Assembly: GCF_003385215.1 (NCBI RefSeq)
Contig: NZ_PQHW01000043.1
Location: 1-52,865 of the forward strand
Source: Amycolatopsis thermalba
GTDB taxonomy: Bacteria > Actinomycetota > Actinomycetes > Mycobacteriales > Pseudonocardiaceae
Direction: 5' to 3'
DNA: 52,865 bases
Part shown: in pieces, positions 16,970 to 29,525 of the stretch
How the letters are laid out: each line of letters starts with the position of its first letter
Position numbering within the stretch: position 1 is the first letter of the stretch
Notes under the pieces: model-generated
Database searches by the model: none
What the model saw: only the letters and a program-made list of their open reading frames with translations
What the model was told of the DNA's origin: nothing
Made by a program: the position numbers and the translations under genes

Positions 16970-19900
16970 GTGAGCCGGACCCACTTCTTCTCCTCGTTCG
17001 AGGCCGGGGATCCGCCGCCCCGCGCCGGTGCCGTCGTCACCGTCGGCGCGGGCCCGGACCGCGCGCCGGCGGCCAAGGCCGGTGCCGGGTTCACCGGGCT
17101 GCGCGCCGCCCGCTACACCGCGGGCGGACCGGCACGTCAGGTGCTGTTCGAAGTGGACGCCGAGCTCGGGCCGGGCACGGCACTGTCCTATGTGGTGTTC
17201 CCGGAGTCCGACGCCGGCCCGTCCTGGCGCAGCACCTTCGTGGCGCTGGCCGTGGAACTCGACGACGGCGCGGTGATCGGCGGGTCGGCGCGCGCGGCCG
17301 GTGAGTCCAAGACGCTCTACCTCGACCAGTGGAACCTGGTGCGCCACGACCTGGGCGACGGCGCCGGCCGCCGGGCGCGGGCGATCCTGCTGACCGTCGA
17401 ACCCCCGCCCGGCGAGCCGGTGTCCGGATGGATCGACGACGTCCGCATCGCCGACGTGCCACCCGAGCAACCGCGGGACCCGGTGGACTGGGTGCGCACC
17501 ACGCGCGGCACCCACTCCAGCAACGAGTTCTCCCGCGGCAACACCTTCCCGGCCGCCGCCGTGCCGCACGGGTTCAACTTCTGGACCCCGGTCACCGACG
17601 CCTCGTCGACGGCGTGGCTGTACGAGTACCACCGGCGCAACAACGCGGACAACCGCCCTGAGCTGCAGGCTTTCGCGGTCAGCCACCAGCCGAGCCCGTG
17701 GATGGGCGACCGGCACCCGTTTCAATTCCTGCCGGGAATCGGTCCGGTGACCGCGGACCGCAAGACCCGGGCGCTGGCGTTCTCGCACGACCACGAGACC
17801 GACCGGCCGCACCACTACGGGGTGCGCTTCGACAACGGCATCACCGTCGACCTCGCGCCCACCGACCACGCCGCGCTGGTCCGCTTCGCCTTCCCCGGCG
17901 AGGGCGGCTGGGTGCTGTTCGACAACGTCAACCGCCGCGGCGGCCTGCGCCTGGACCCGGCACGCGGGGTGGTCACCGGGCACACCTGGGCCCGCAGCCG
18001 CCTGTCCGCGGGCGCGCGGCGGATGTTCGTCTACGGCACCTTCGACCGGCCCGCGACCGGTGGGCGCCGGGTGCGCTGGCCCAACACCGGGTATCTGTCC
18101 TTCGACGCGCCCCGGGTCGAGCTGCGGATCGCGACCTCGCTGATCAGCCTGGCGCAGGCCCGCCGCAACCTGGAGCAGGAGATCCCGGCCGGTACCACGT
18201 TCGAGCAGGTCCGGGAGCGGGCGCGGGCGGCGTGGCAGGACGTGCTCGGCCGCGTCGAGATCGACGGCACCCCGGACCAGCTGACCACCTTCTACTCGGG
18301 CCTGTACCGGCTGTTCCTGTACCCGAACTCGGCGCACGAGCGGACCCCGCGCGGGGTGCGGCACGCCAGCCCGGTGCGGCGCCGGTGGTGGCCGAGCACC
18401 CACACCCGGACCGGGGCGAAGGTGGTGGACGGGCCGATGTCGGTCAACCACGGCTTCTGGGACACCTACCGCACGGTGTGGCCCGCGCTCGCGCTGCTGG
18501 CGCCGCGGCGCTGCGGGGAGCTGATCGAGGGGTTCGTGCAGCAGTTCCGGGAGGGCGGCTGGATCTCGCGCTGGTCCTCCCCCGGCTACGCCAACCTGAT
18601 GACCGGCACCAGCTCCGACGTGGCCTTCGCCGACGCGTACCTGCGCGGCGTGCGGGGCTTCGACGTGCACGCGGCCTACGACGCCGCGCTGCGCAACGCC
18701 ACTGTCAGCCCGCCCGGCCGCAGCGTCGGGCGGCAGGGCCTGCGCGAGTCGATCTTCCTCGGGTTCACGCCGCTGACCACGCACGAGGGCCTGTCCTGGG
18801 CGCTGGAGGGCTGCCTGAACGACTTCGGCCTCGCCGCGCTGGCCGCGGCGCTGGGGCACGCCGACGACGCCCGCTACTTCCGGCAGCGGGCCGCGCAGTA
18901 CGTCCACCACTTCGACCCGCACACCGGCTTCTTCCAGGGCCGGCACCGGGACGGCCGGTGGCGCTGGGCGCCGGAGCACTACGACCCGGCCCGGTGGGGT
19001 TTCGACTACACCGAGACCAACGGCTGGAACACGGCGTTTTCGGTGATGCACGACGGCGCCGGCCTGGCGGAGCTGCTCGGCGGCCGCGCCGCGCTGGAGT
19101 CCACATTGGACACGTTCTTCACGGCACCGGAGACCGGGCGGGTGCCGGGATCCTACGGCGGGATCATCCACGAGATGACCGAGGCGCGCGATGTCCGGCT
19201 CGGCCAGTACGGGCACGCCAACCAGCCCAGCCACCACATCCCGTGGATGTACACCCACGCCGGGGCCGCGGCGAAGACGCAGGCGATCGTGCGCGAGATG
19301 CTGACCCGCTGCTACCTGGGCAGCGAGATCGGCCAGGGCTACCCCGGCGACGAGGACAACGGCGAGATGTCCGCCTGGTACGTCCTGGCCGCGCTCGGCC
19401 TCTACCCGCTGGCGCCGGGCAACCCGGGTTACGTGCTGACCGCGCCGCTGTTCGAGAAGGCGGCCCTGCGGCTGGAGAACGGGCGGACGCTCACGATCAG
19501 TGCCCCCGGCGGCGGGACGTACGTGCGGGACGTGACGATCGACGGCGAACCGCACCACTCGACGTGGCTGTCCCACGCCGAACTGGTCGCCGCCGAGCGC
19601 CTGGAGTTCGACCTGAGCGACACGCCCACGGACTGGGGTGACCCGCCGCCGTCGCTGGACGAGCAGCCGATGACCGACGTGACCGGCTCCGGCACCTGCG
19701 ACGACGGCACCGACGTGACCGAGCTGTTCGCCGACACCACGGCCACGCAGGTGACGTTCCGCTCGCGCACCCCGGTGATCGAGTGCACGGTCCGGGAACC
19801 GGCGCGCGTGCCGCTCTACACCCTGACCTCGGCCGCGCGCGGCGGTGATCCGCGGGACTGGGTCCTGGAGGGCACCACCGACGGGGTGTCGTGGGTGCGG

Positions 19901-20058
19901 CTGGACGAGCGGCGCGGGGAACGGTTCCGGTGGCGGCGGCAGACCCGGCCGTTCTCGGTCGCCGAACCCGGGACGTACCGTGCCTACCGGCTGCGGGTCA
20001 CCGCGGCGACCGGGCGGCGGACCGCGCTGACCGAATGGGAACTGCTCGGGAGCCGCGC

Positions 20059-20062
<4 letters not shown>
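16970..20062 (+). CDS. GH92 alpha-mannosidase paralogue without signal peptide
   Basis: A 1030-aa GH92 enzyme closely related to the upstream gene across its whole length: FSRGNTFPAAAVPHGFNF near 185, GFWDTYRTVWPA, GYANLMTGTSSDVAFADAY, GDEDNGEMSAWYV near 792 and a C-terminal discoidin-like end. It lacks the first discoidin module. The N-terminus is MSRTHFFSSFEAG with no hydrophobic segment. A TGA in frame at 16940-16942 and no start codon between it and the GTG at 16970 exclude a longer signal-bearing form. It should therefore be cytoplasmic unless exported another way. Its stop overlaps the start of the FUSC gene (ATGA). Probably the product of tandem duplication; it may act on imported mannosides. 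Confidence 0.93.
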
Positions 20063-23207
<3,145 letters not shown>

Positions 23208-23219
23208 GTCGTGGTCGGC

Positions 23220-23255
23220 GGAGGGCCGGTTCCCCGGGCGGGGAGCCGGCCCTCC
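23220..23255. terminator. Strong bidirectional hairpin terminator between mdh and MFS gene
   Basis: Two 16-base arms (23220-23235 and 23240-23255) pair along their whole length with one G-T wobble around a GGGC loop. It lies 12 bp after the mdh stop and 8 bp from the end of the opposing MFS gene, so it can serve both. There is no long T run, as is usual in high-GC actinobacteria. Confidence 0.85.
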
Positions 23256-23262
23256 GGTCGTG

Positions 23263-24444
23263 TCACCGCAGGTGCGGGGCCCGGCGGACCGTCCACACGG
23301 CGAGCCCGGCCAGGAGGAAGCAGGCTCCGGCCGGCACCAGCACGCCGCCGAGGGTGAGCGCGTCGACGATCACGCCGCCGATCAGCGCGCCGAGGCCGAT
23401 CGCCAGGTTGAACACCGCCACCCACAGGGCCGAGGCGGCTTCCACCGCGCGCGGCGCGGCCTTGATCATCCAGGTTTGCAAGCTCACCGACACCCCGCCG
23501 TAGGCCAGCCCCCACGCGACCAGCAGCGCGATGCCGCCCGCCGGTGACCGGCCGGCGAGCGGGAACAGCAGCACCGTCACCGCCAGGGCGCCGGTGATCA
23601 CCAGCACGGTCCGGTTCAGGCGGCGGGCCAGTGCCGCGCCGGTGAGGAAGTTCCCGGCGATGCCGGCCAGGCCGAACCCGAACAGCAGCGGCCCGACGAG
23701 GGTTCCGGGGACGCCGGAGTGGTCCCGCAGGACCGGGCCGACGAACGTGTACGCGGCGAAGTGCCCGCTCACGATCAGGGCGGTCGCCAGGATTCCCACG
23801 CGCACGCCCCGGTCCCGCAGCTGCGCGGCCAGGTCGCGGGGACGGACCGGCTGGGTCGCGGCCAGCGGCGGCAGCAACGCGAACAGGGCGATCAGCACGG
23901 CCAGCGCGAGCGCCCCGAGCGTGGCGAACGCGGCGCGCCATCCGGCGAGGTCGCCGAGGACCGCGCCGATCGGCACGCCGAACACGTTGGCGGCCCCGAC
24001 GCCGCCGAAGATGACGGCCGTGGCGCGCGGTACGCGCTCGGCGGGCACCAGGCGGACGGCCAGGCCGCCGGCCACGGCCCAGAACCCGCCGATCGCGACC
24101 CCGGTCAGCGCGCGGGAGGCGATGAGCACCGCGAAGCCCGGCGCGAGCGCGGAGATCACGTTGGCCAGGGTCATCAGGCCCATCAGCCCGGCCAGCAACC
24201 ACCGCCGGTCCAGACTGCCCACGAGGACCGGGACCACCGGGGCGGCCAGCCCGGCGACGACGCTGGTCACGGTCACCATCAGGCCCGCGGTGCCGGCGGA
24301 GACCGAGAGGTCCGAGCCGACCCGGGTCAGCAGCCCGACCGGGAGCTGCTCCGCGGTCACCAGCAGGAACGTCCCGAACGCCACCACGACGACGGCGAGC
24401 CACCGGCCGCGCTCCCGGGTGCGCGGCGGTTCCGTTGTCACCAC
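23263..24444 (-). CDS. MFS drug/metabolite exporter (DHA1-like)
   Basis: A 393-aa, 12-helix major facilitator. The signature loop between helices 2 and 3 reads VLVGSLDRRWLL, and helix 5 carries the antiporter-type pattern GGVGAANVFGVPIGAVLGDLAGWR. This resembles sugar-efflux/chloramphenicol-type DHA1 exporters. It is divergent from a TetR regulator with 96 bp between the starts, holding two matching palindromes, so it is almost certainly the target of that regulator. The start is a GTG at 24444 with GGAGGGAGA upstream. The substrate is unknown. Confidence 0.92.
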   Translation of the reverse strand: MVTTEPPRTRERGRWLAVVVVAFGTFLLVTAEQLPVGLLTRVGSDLSVSAGTAGLMVTVTSVVAGLAAPVVPVLVGSLDRRWLLAGLMGLMTLANVISALAPGFAVLIASRALTGVAIGGFWAVAGGLAVRLVPAERVPRATAVIFGGVGAANVFGVPIGAVLGDLAGWRAAFATLGALALAVLIALFALLPPLAATQPVRPRDLAAQLRDRGVRVGILATALIVSGHFAAYTFVGPVLRDHSGVPGTLVGPLLFGFGLAGIAGNFLTGAALARRLNRTVLVITGALAVTVLLFPLAGRSPAGGIALLVAWGLAYGGVSVSLQTWMIKAAPRAVEAASALWVAVFNLAIGLGALIGGVIVDALTLGGVLVPAGACFLLAGLAVWTVRRAPHLR

Positions 24445-24464
24445 TGCCGATCTCCCTCCAGTTT

Positions 24465-24518
24465 GGGAGCGATCGCTCCCGTATGACGGCGTACGCTAGT
24501 ACGGGAACGATCGCTCCA
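24465..24518. promoter_or_regulatory. Paired TetR operators between MFS and tetR genes
   Basis: Two near-identical palindromes: GGGAGCGATCGCTCCC (24465-24480, perfect) and GGGAACGATCGCTCCA (24503-24518). Their centres are 38 bp apart. One lies close to each start, a normal layout for a repressor controlling both itself and the exporter. Binding is inferred, not shown. Confidence 0.85.
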
Positions 24519-24540
24519 CAATCCTGGTAGGCTGTGGGAC

Positions 24541-25119
24541 GTGCCACGGCCACGGGAGTTCGACGAGCAGGAGGTGGTCGCGCGGGCCGCCGGACTGTTC
24601 CGGCGCCTGGGCTACCACGCCACCTCGGTCCGGGACCTCAACGGCGAACTGGAGCTGACCTCCAGCAGCCTCTACCGCACCTTCGGCGACAAGCACGCGT
24701 TGTTCCTGCGCGCGCTCGACCACTACCGCGCGACGGATTCGGCGGAGGCGCAGGCCCGGCTCGATCGCGCCGGCCCGGTCCGGGAGGTGCTGCGGGATTG
24801 GCTGCTGTGGTTGGCCACCGGCGCCGGAGAGCACGCCGGGCTCGGGTGTTTCGTGGTCAACACCACGACCGAGCTGGGCACGGCGGACCCGGAGGTGCGT
24901 CAGCGCACCGAGGCGGCGTTCGAGGTCACCCGGGAGGCCATCGCGGCCGTGTTGCGCCGCGGCTGCCGGGACGGTGAACTGCCCGCGGACCTCGACGTCG
25001 AGGGGGCCGTGGAGCTGCTGTTCACCATCGTGCTGGGGCTGCGGGTCCGGGAACGCGCCGGGCACGCCCCGCCGCGGCTGGCCCGCACGATCGACTTCGC
25101 GATCGGCTCCCTCGGGTGA
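24541..25119 (+). CDS. TetR family transcriptional repressor
   Basis: 192 aa from a GTG start. The N-terminal helix-turn-helix is intact: VVARAAGLFRRLGYHATSVRDL then LTSSSLYRTFGDKHALFLRAL. The C-terminal half has Cys102 in LGCFVVNTTTELG, a pattern common in the AcrR-like subgroup with the TetR_C ligand domain. Such proteins release DNA when a toxic or signal molecule binds. Twin palindromes in the 96-bp gap to the MFS exporter mark the likely operators. The ligand is unknown; a substrate of the exporter is the usual inference. Confidence 0.93.
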   Translation: MPRPREFDEQEVVARAAGLFRRLGYHATSVRDLNGELELTSSSLYRTFGDKHALFLRALDHYRATDSAEAQARLDRAGPVREVLRDWLLWLATGAGEHAGLGCFVVNTTTELGTADPEVRQRTEAAFEVTREAIAAVLRRGCRDGELPADLDVEGAVELLFTIVLGLRVRERAGHAPPRLARTIDFAIGSLG

Positions 25120-25131
25120 CCGGGCGCCGCG

Positions 25132-26037
25132 TCAGGCCGCGGGTGCGGTGGCGCGCACGAAGTCAGTCAGCGATTGCGGCGTGACCTGCGGGTACCGGGC
25201 GTTGTCCAGGTTGTCGAACTTGGCCTTGCCGGTGACCATGCACCACTGGTACTGCAGCGCCACGTACTCGAACGGGTTCTCGGTGGCCGCGGCCCGGCGG
25301 GTGATCTCCGCACGCAGGTCGTCGGCGCTGCCCAGGTGCCGCAGCTCCAGGGTGCGGCCGGAGCCGCGCTGGAGCGCGTCGTGGAACTGGCGCATCGAGA
25401 GGACCTCACCGGCGAAGCGCAGGGTGCCGGTGGCGGCCGGGTCGAGGGCGGCGGCCGCGGTGTAGGCGGCGGTGTCGGGCACCGAGGTCAGGTCGAGCGG
25501 CTGGTCGGGGTCGCCCCAGTGGGACACGGTGCCGCGCTCCCAGTCGACGAGCCCCATGAAGCCGGTCATCACCTCGTAGAAGGCGCCGTTGAGCACCGAG
25601 ATCACGTCGAGGCTGGTGGTGCGCGCGGCGGCGGCCTGGCGGCGCCAGTCGATCATGAAGTTGTCGCCGTCGTCGAGCTTGGTGAGGTCGATGGCGAAGT
25701 CGGACGGGACGAACCGCCGGGCGCCGGCCTTCTCCGCGGCGCGCAGGAGGTTGGCCTGACCGTCCACGATCACCTCGGGGCCGCCCTGGACGGCGGAGAT
25801 CACCGTCGTGGCGTCGCCGACGGCTTCGGCGAGCCGCTCGGCCGGATCGGTGAGGTCGCCCTCGACCAGCTGCAGCCGGCCGGTGGCCGGGGTGGTCAGG
25901 GCGCTCTTCTTCTCGTCGCTGGTGCCGGGCCGCACCAAGGCCCGCACGGCGGCGCCCTGGTCGAGGAGGGCCCGGACGATCCGGCCGCCGAGCAGTCCGG
26001 TGGCGCCGGCGACGAAGATCGTGGGGGAATCGGACAT
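25132..26037 (-). CDS. NmrA-like NAD(P)-binding oxidoreductase
   Basis: 301 aa, atypical short-chain dehydrogenase fold. The N-terminal dinucleotide loop is VAGATGLLGGRIVRALL; RALVRPG follows at the NADP-selecting strand. The active-site Tyr/Lys pair typical of true SDRs is not evident; instead FVPSDFAIDL follows the NmrA/isoflavone-reductase pattern. It may act as a redox sensor or reductase. It is the last gene of a three-gene operon (MarR - quinone oxidoreductase - this), 29 bp after the previous stop, with AAGGAG before the ATG. The substrate is unknown. Confidence 0.88.
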   Translation of the reverse strand: MSDSPTIFVAGATGLLGGRIVRALLDQGAAVRALVRPGTSDEKKSALTTPATGRLQLVEGDLTDPAERLAEAVGDATTVISAVQGGPEVIVDGQANLLRAAEKAGARRFVPSDFAIDLTKLDDGDNFMIDWRRQAAAARTTSLDVISVLNGAFYEVMTGFMGLVDWERGTVSHWGDPDQPLDLTSVPDTAAYTAAAALDPAATGTLRFAGEVLSMRQFHDALQRGSGRTLELRHLGSADDLRAEITRRAAATENPFEYVALQYQWCMVTGKAKFDNLDNARYPQVTPQSLTDFVRATAPAA

Positions 26038-26066
26038 GGTGTGGAACTCCTTCTTTTCTTGGTGGG

Positions 26067-27041
26067 TCAGGGAATGAGCAGGGTCTTGCCAACGGTGGCG
26101 CGCGCTTCGATAGCGGCGTGCGCGTCGGCGGCCCGGTCCAGGGGGAAGCGCTGGCCGATCACCGCGGTCAGCTGTCCGGCCGCGGCCAGGTCCAGGACCT
26201 CGGTCGCCAGTTCGCGGGCGAGAACGGGCCGGTTCCAGAGGAAGCCCGCGCTGAAGCCGGTCACGGTCAGGCCGCGGCCGACCAGTTCGCCGGGCCGGAC
26301 GTCCAGCGGCGTGCCGCTGGAGAAGCCGAACGTGACCTGGCGTCCGCGGCCCGGGGTGAGCAGCTCGAACGCTGCCCGGCCGAGCGCGCCGCCGACGTGG
26401 TCGAACACCACGTCCATCGGGCCGCTCGCCCGCGCCTCGTCCGTCCAGCCGGGACGCGTGTAGTCCACGACGTGGCCGGCGCCCAGCTCGCGGAGCAGGG
26501 CGAGCTTGTGCTCCCCGCCGGCCGCCGCGACGACCGTCGCCCCGGCCCGCTTCAGCAACTGGACCAGGACGGTGCCCACGGCACCGGCGGCCGCCAGCAC
26601 CAGGATGCGGTCACCGGCGGTGACGCGGGCCGCCCGGATCAGGCCCTGGGCCGTGACGCCGTACCGGTAGAGGGCGAGCGCCTCGGGCAGGCCGAGGTCC
26701 TCGCCGACCGGGACGAGGGTGGCGGCGGGGACCGCGGCGGTCTCGGCGTAGCCGCCCAGGCCGGTGGTGCTGGCCAGGACGCGCGTGCCGATCAGGGCGG
26801 GGTCGCCACCGGGGCCGACCTCGGTGACCAGTCCGGCGATCTCCTTGCCGAGGATGACCGGCAGGGGCGAGCCGCCGAGCGCGCCGCGCATCGTTCCGGC
26901 GCGGATCTGCGTCTCCAGGAACTGGACGCCGGCCGCGGCCACCCGCACCGCGACCTCGCCCGCCGCGGGCGTCGGGGCGGGCTCGTCCGTGACCCGCAGG
27001 TGGGCCGGTGGCCCGAATTCGTGCAGCACAACGGCACGCAT
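26067..27041 (-). CDS. Zinc-independent MDR quinone oxidoreductase (NADPH)
   Basis: 324 aa of the medium-chain dehydrogenase/reductase superfamily. The N-terminal GroES-like part begins MRAVVLHEFGPPAHLRV and contains PVILGKEIAGLVTEVG. The nucleotide-binding part has ILVLAAAGAVGTVLVQLLKRAGATVVAAAGG. The structural and catalytic zinc cysteines of alcohol dehydrogenases are missing, which places it with NADPH:quinone reductases that reduce quinones or enones. A MarR regulator 39 bp upstream and an NmrA-type protein downstream fit a response to quinones or electrophiles. The start is an ATG with GAGGAC upstream. Confidence 0.92.
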   Translation of the reverse strand: MRAVVLHEFGPPAHLRVTDEPAPTPAAGEVAVRVAAAGVQFLETQIRAGTMRGALGGSPLPVILGKEIAGLVTEVGPGGDPALIGTRVLASTTGLGGYAETAAVPAATLVPVGEDLGLPEALALYRYGVTAQGLIRAARVTAGDRILVLAAAGAVGTVLVQLLKRAGATVVAAAGGEHKLALLRELGAGHVVDYTRPGWTDEARASGPMDVVFDHVGGALGRAAFELLTPGRGRQVTFGFSSGTPLDVRPGELVGRGLTVTGFSAGFLWNRPVLARELATEVLDLAAAGQLTAVIGQRFPLDRAADAHAAIEARATVGKTLLIP

Positions 27042-27080
27042 GTGTCCTCGTTTCGTGGTGCGGGAGTTGACGGGCGGGCG

Positions 27081-27551
27081 TCAGCGGGTGTTCTTGATCG
27101 CGTCGCTGAGCGCGCCGAGGCTGGTGGCCAGTTGCTCGACGTCGGCGGTGTCCCAGTCCGCGAGCAGCTCGGCGACGGCGGCCGCGCGGGCCTTCCAGAG
27201 CTTGCCGATGGCGAGCTTGCCGGCCCGCGTGACGCTCACCAGCTGCGCCCGGGCATCGGCCGGGTCGGGGCGGCGTTCGATGAATCCACGCTGCTCGAGG
27301 CGTTTCGCCGGCGGGGACAGCGTGGACTTGTCCACCTCCATCAGCTCCGCCAGGACCGACAGGCGCACCGGCGCGTGCACCGAAATCTGGGCCAGCAGGG
27401 TGTAGTCCCCCAGCGACAGCCCCAGGCCGGAGGACGCCATGATCCGGCGCCGGGTGGCCGGGGAGAACATCCAGTTGCCCACGGTGGCCAGGGCCGCCGC
27501 CACGCCGTCGACGGCTTCCCGGGACGGGCGCTCCTCGTCGGCGTGTGCCAT
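27081..27551 (-). CDS. MarR family transcriptional regulator
   Basis: 156 aa with a winged helix: LSVLAELMEVDKSTLSPPAKRLEQRGFIERRPDPADARAQ, where the last part is the wing. The N-terminal half (MAHADEERPSREAVDG) and the C-terminal helices form the dimer interface. No Cys is present in the protein, so direct thiol sensing is unlikely. MarR proteins release their palindrome when bound by phenolic ligands. It heads the operon with the quinone oxidoreductase and NmrA-like genes, and a palindrome lies just upstream of its start, which fits self-repression of the operon. Confidence 0.92.
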   Translation of the reverse strand: MAHADEERPSREAVDGVAAALATVGNWMFSPATRRRIMASSGLGLSLGDYTLLAQISVHAPVRLSVLAELMEVDKSTLSPPAKRLEQRGFIERRPDPADARAQLVSVTRAGKLAIGKLWKARAAAVAELLADWDTADVEQLATSLGALSDAIKNTR

Positions 27552-27569
27552 CTTCGACTCCCTCGAATG

Positions 27570-27589
27570 GTTGGTTGGGCAAAACCAAC
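27570..27589. promoter_or_regulatory. Candidate MarR operator
   Basis: GTTGGTT (27570-27576) and AACCAAC (27583-27589) form a perfect inverted repeat with a 6-base spacer, 18 bases upstream of the marR start. Arm length and position are normal for a MarR site. No other such repeat was seen nearby. Confidence 0.7.
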
Positions 27590-27656
27590 TATGCCATGCG
27601 ACGGAGATTCATGCAAGCGCATATACACGTCGGGTCGAGGGGGCTATACCGGACGG

Positions 27657-27983
27657 ATGGGGAAATTCATCACGATCGGCTACGGCGACAGCGCCGGCTA
27701 CGAGCGGACCGACGAGGCGGTGCGCGCCGCCGCGCACGAGCATGACTCCCGGCTGCGCGCCGGCGGCGTCGAGATGGGGATCGCGGGCCAGCCGGTGCAG
27801 GTGCGCAACCACGACGCGGCCGGAGCGCAGGTGACGCCGGGCCCCTACCTGCGGTCGGACCTGCCGGTGGCGGGTTTCGCGATCATCGAGGCGGACTCGG
27901 TCGAGGAGGCGGCGCGCATGGTGGCCGGCACGCCGTGCGCGGTCGCGCACGGCGTGGTCGAGGTGTGGCCGCTGCGGGCGTGA
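27657..27983 (+). CDS. YCII-related domain protein
   Basis: A 108-aa protein in the ferredoxin-like YCII fold: an N-terminal MGKFITIGYGDSAGYER strand, and a C-terminal FAIIEADSVEEAARMVAGTPCAVAHGVVEVWPL stretch that matches the family's end. The classic catalytic His/Asp pair of YciI is only partly conserved. The start is an ATG preceded by GAGGGGG at about 27637-27643; the open frame upstream is antisense to the MarR/oxidoreductase genes. It stands alone between two opposing transcription units. The function is unknown. Confidence 0.82.
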   Translation: MGKFITIGYGDSAGYERTDEAVRAAAHEHDSRLRAGGVEMGIAGQPVQVRNHDAAGAQVTPGPYLRSDLPVAGFAIIEADSVEEAARMVAGTPCAVAHGVVEVWPLRA

Positions 27984-27987
27984 CGCC

Positions 27988-29421
27988 CTACCTCGGTGGT
28001 GCCTGGAAGCCGCCGATCTCCCGCTCGAGCAGTTCGGCCAGCCGCAGCGGGGTGCGGTCCTCGAACATCGGACCGATGAGCTGCACGCCGACCGGCAGAC
28101 CCTCGGGCGACCGGCCCGCGGGCACGGCGGTGGCGGGCAGGCCGGGCATGGTGGCCAGGCCGGCCCACACGAGCTGGTCGAAGTACGGGTACTCGGCGCC
28201 GTCGATGTCGATGCGCCGTGCCATCGGGTTGGGGGTGTGGTCGTGCGGGAACGCCGGTGTCGGCGTGATCGGGCACGCCACGGCGTCGAACTCGGTGAAC
28301 AGCTGCCGCCAGCCGTGGCGGTGGAGTTCGCGGCCGGTGTTCGCCTCGATCCAGTTGCGGTGGCTGAACGCCATGGCCCGCAGCCGCACGGCGTTCAGGC
28401 TCTGATCATCGGCGGCGGGGAGTTGCAGCGAGCCGAGGGGAAAGCGCGCGACAGCGCCGGAAATCAGCAACTGCATGTAGAGCGTGGCGGCTTCGGTCAG
28501 ATCGGGCAGCAGCGGGCTGTGCCACTCGACGCGGGCGCCGGCGTCGGCGAGCGCGGCGGCCACCCGGTGCACGCCCGCCCGCACGGCGGACCCGGTCGGG
28601 AGGAGCGGGTGCTCGTCGAGGACCAGGACCCGGAAATCGCCCAGCCGCTCGTGACGGGCAGGCGGCAGTGCCAGCCGGTACGCCACGCCGAGCGTCAGCG
28701 GATCCGGCCCGGCCATGACGTCGAGCAGGAGCGCGAGGTCGCGTGCGGTGCGCGCCATCGGGCCGACGACGGCGAGGTCGAGCTCGGCGGGCAGGGCCGG
28801 TTCGGACGGCGGGACCATGCCGCGGCTGGCCGCCAGCCCGACGGTCGGCTTGTGGGCGTAGACGCCGCAGAAATGCGCGGGGGTGCGCAGCGAGCCGGCG
28901 ATGTCGGAGCCGAGGGACAGCGCGCCGAACCCGGACGCCAGGGCCGCCGCCGACCCGCCGGAGGATCCGCCCGAAGTGCGCGCGGAATCCCACGGGTTGG
29001 TGGTGGTGCCGTAGATCTCGTTGAAGCTCTGGATGTCCTGCAGCCCCAGCGGCACGTTGGTCTTGCCGAGCACCACCGCGCCCGCGGCCTTGAGCCGCGA
29101 CACCTGCACCGCGTCCGCGGCCGGCACGTAGTCCCGGTGCGGCGGCATGCCCCAGGTGGTGGGCAGCCCGGCGATGTCGTAGGACTCCTTGACGGTCACC
29201 GGAACCCCGAGCAGCGGCCGGTCTTCGCCGTGGGCGCGGGCCTGGTCGGCACGGTGTGCGGCGGCCCGGGCGCGGTCGAAGTCCGGTACGCAGATCGCGT
29301 TGATCACCTCGTCGTCGCGCTCGATCCGGGCGATCGCCTCGTCGGTCAGCTCCACCGAGGTCACTTCGCCGGCACGCATCGCGGTCGTGAGCTCTTCGGC
29401 CGACCGGTAGTTCCATTCCAT
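27988..29421 (-). CDS. Amidase signature (AS) family amidase
   Basis: 477 aa. The Ser-cisSer-Lys triad is complete: Lys78 in VPVTVKES, cis-Ser153 in SGGSSGGSAAA and nucleophile Ser177 in GSDIAGSLRTP. Length and layout fit AS amidases, which hydrolyse carboxylic amides in the cytoplasm. It is not a GatA, because no GatB/GatC genes are adjacent and the C-terminus lacks the GatA pattern; a substrate-specific catabolic amidase is more likely. The ATG at 29421 overlaps nothing; the gene is divergent from an MFS gene with 104 bp between the starts. Confidence 0.93.
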   Translation of the reverse strand: MEWNYRSAEELTTAMRAGEVTSVELTDEAIARIERDDEVINAICVPDFDRARAAAHRADQARAHGEDRPLLGVPVTVKESYDIAGLPTTWGMPPHRDYVPAADAVQVSRLKAAGAVVLGKTNVPLGLQDIQSFNEIYGTTTNPWDSARTSGGSSGGSAAALASGFGALSLGSDIAGSLRTPAHFCGVYAHKPTVGLAASRGMVPPSEPALPAELDLAVVGPMARTARDLALLLDVMAGPDPLTLGVAYRLALPPARHERLGDFRVLVLDEHPLLPTGSAVRAGVHRVAAALADAGARVEWHSPLLPDLTEAATLYMQLLISGAVARFPLGSLQLPAADDQSLNAVRLRAMAFSHRNWIEANTGRELHRHGWRQLFTEFDAVACPITPTPAFPHDHTPNPMARRIDIDGAEYPYFDQLVWAGLATMPGLPATAVPAGRSPEGLPVGVQLIGPMFEDRTPLRLAELLEREIGGFQAPPR

Positions 29422-29525
29422 GAATCCGACCGTATCCGCCTTCCGAACAGGTCATAAAATCCCGATTTGCACAACGGATTCGGGGCCTGCTGCGCGACGT
29501 CGATCCCGTCGGGGATAGTGGTGGG

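Noticed and set aside
16814..19576. A 920-residue minus-strand open frame
   Set aside because: Antisense shadow of the second GH92 gene with no domain.
26118..27983. A 621-residue frame leading into the YCII protein
   Set aside because: Its first 513 codons are antisense to the quinone oxidoreductase and MarR genes; the real start is the ATG at 27657 with its own ribosome site.
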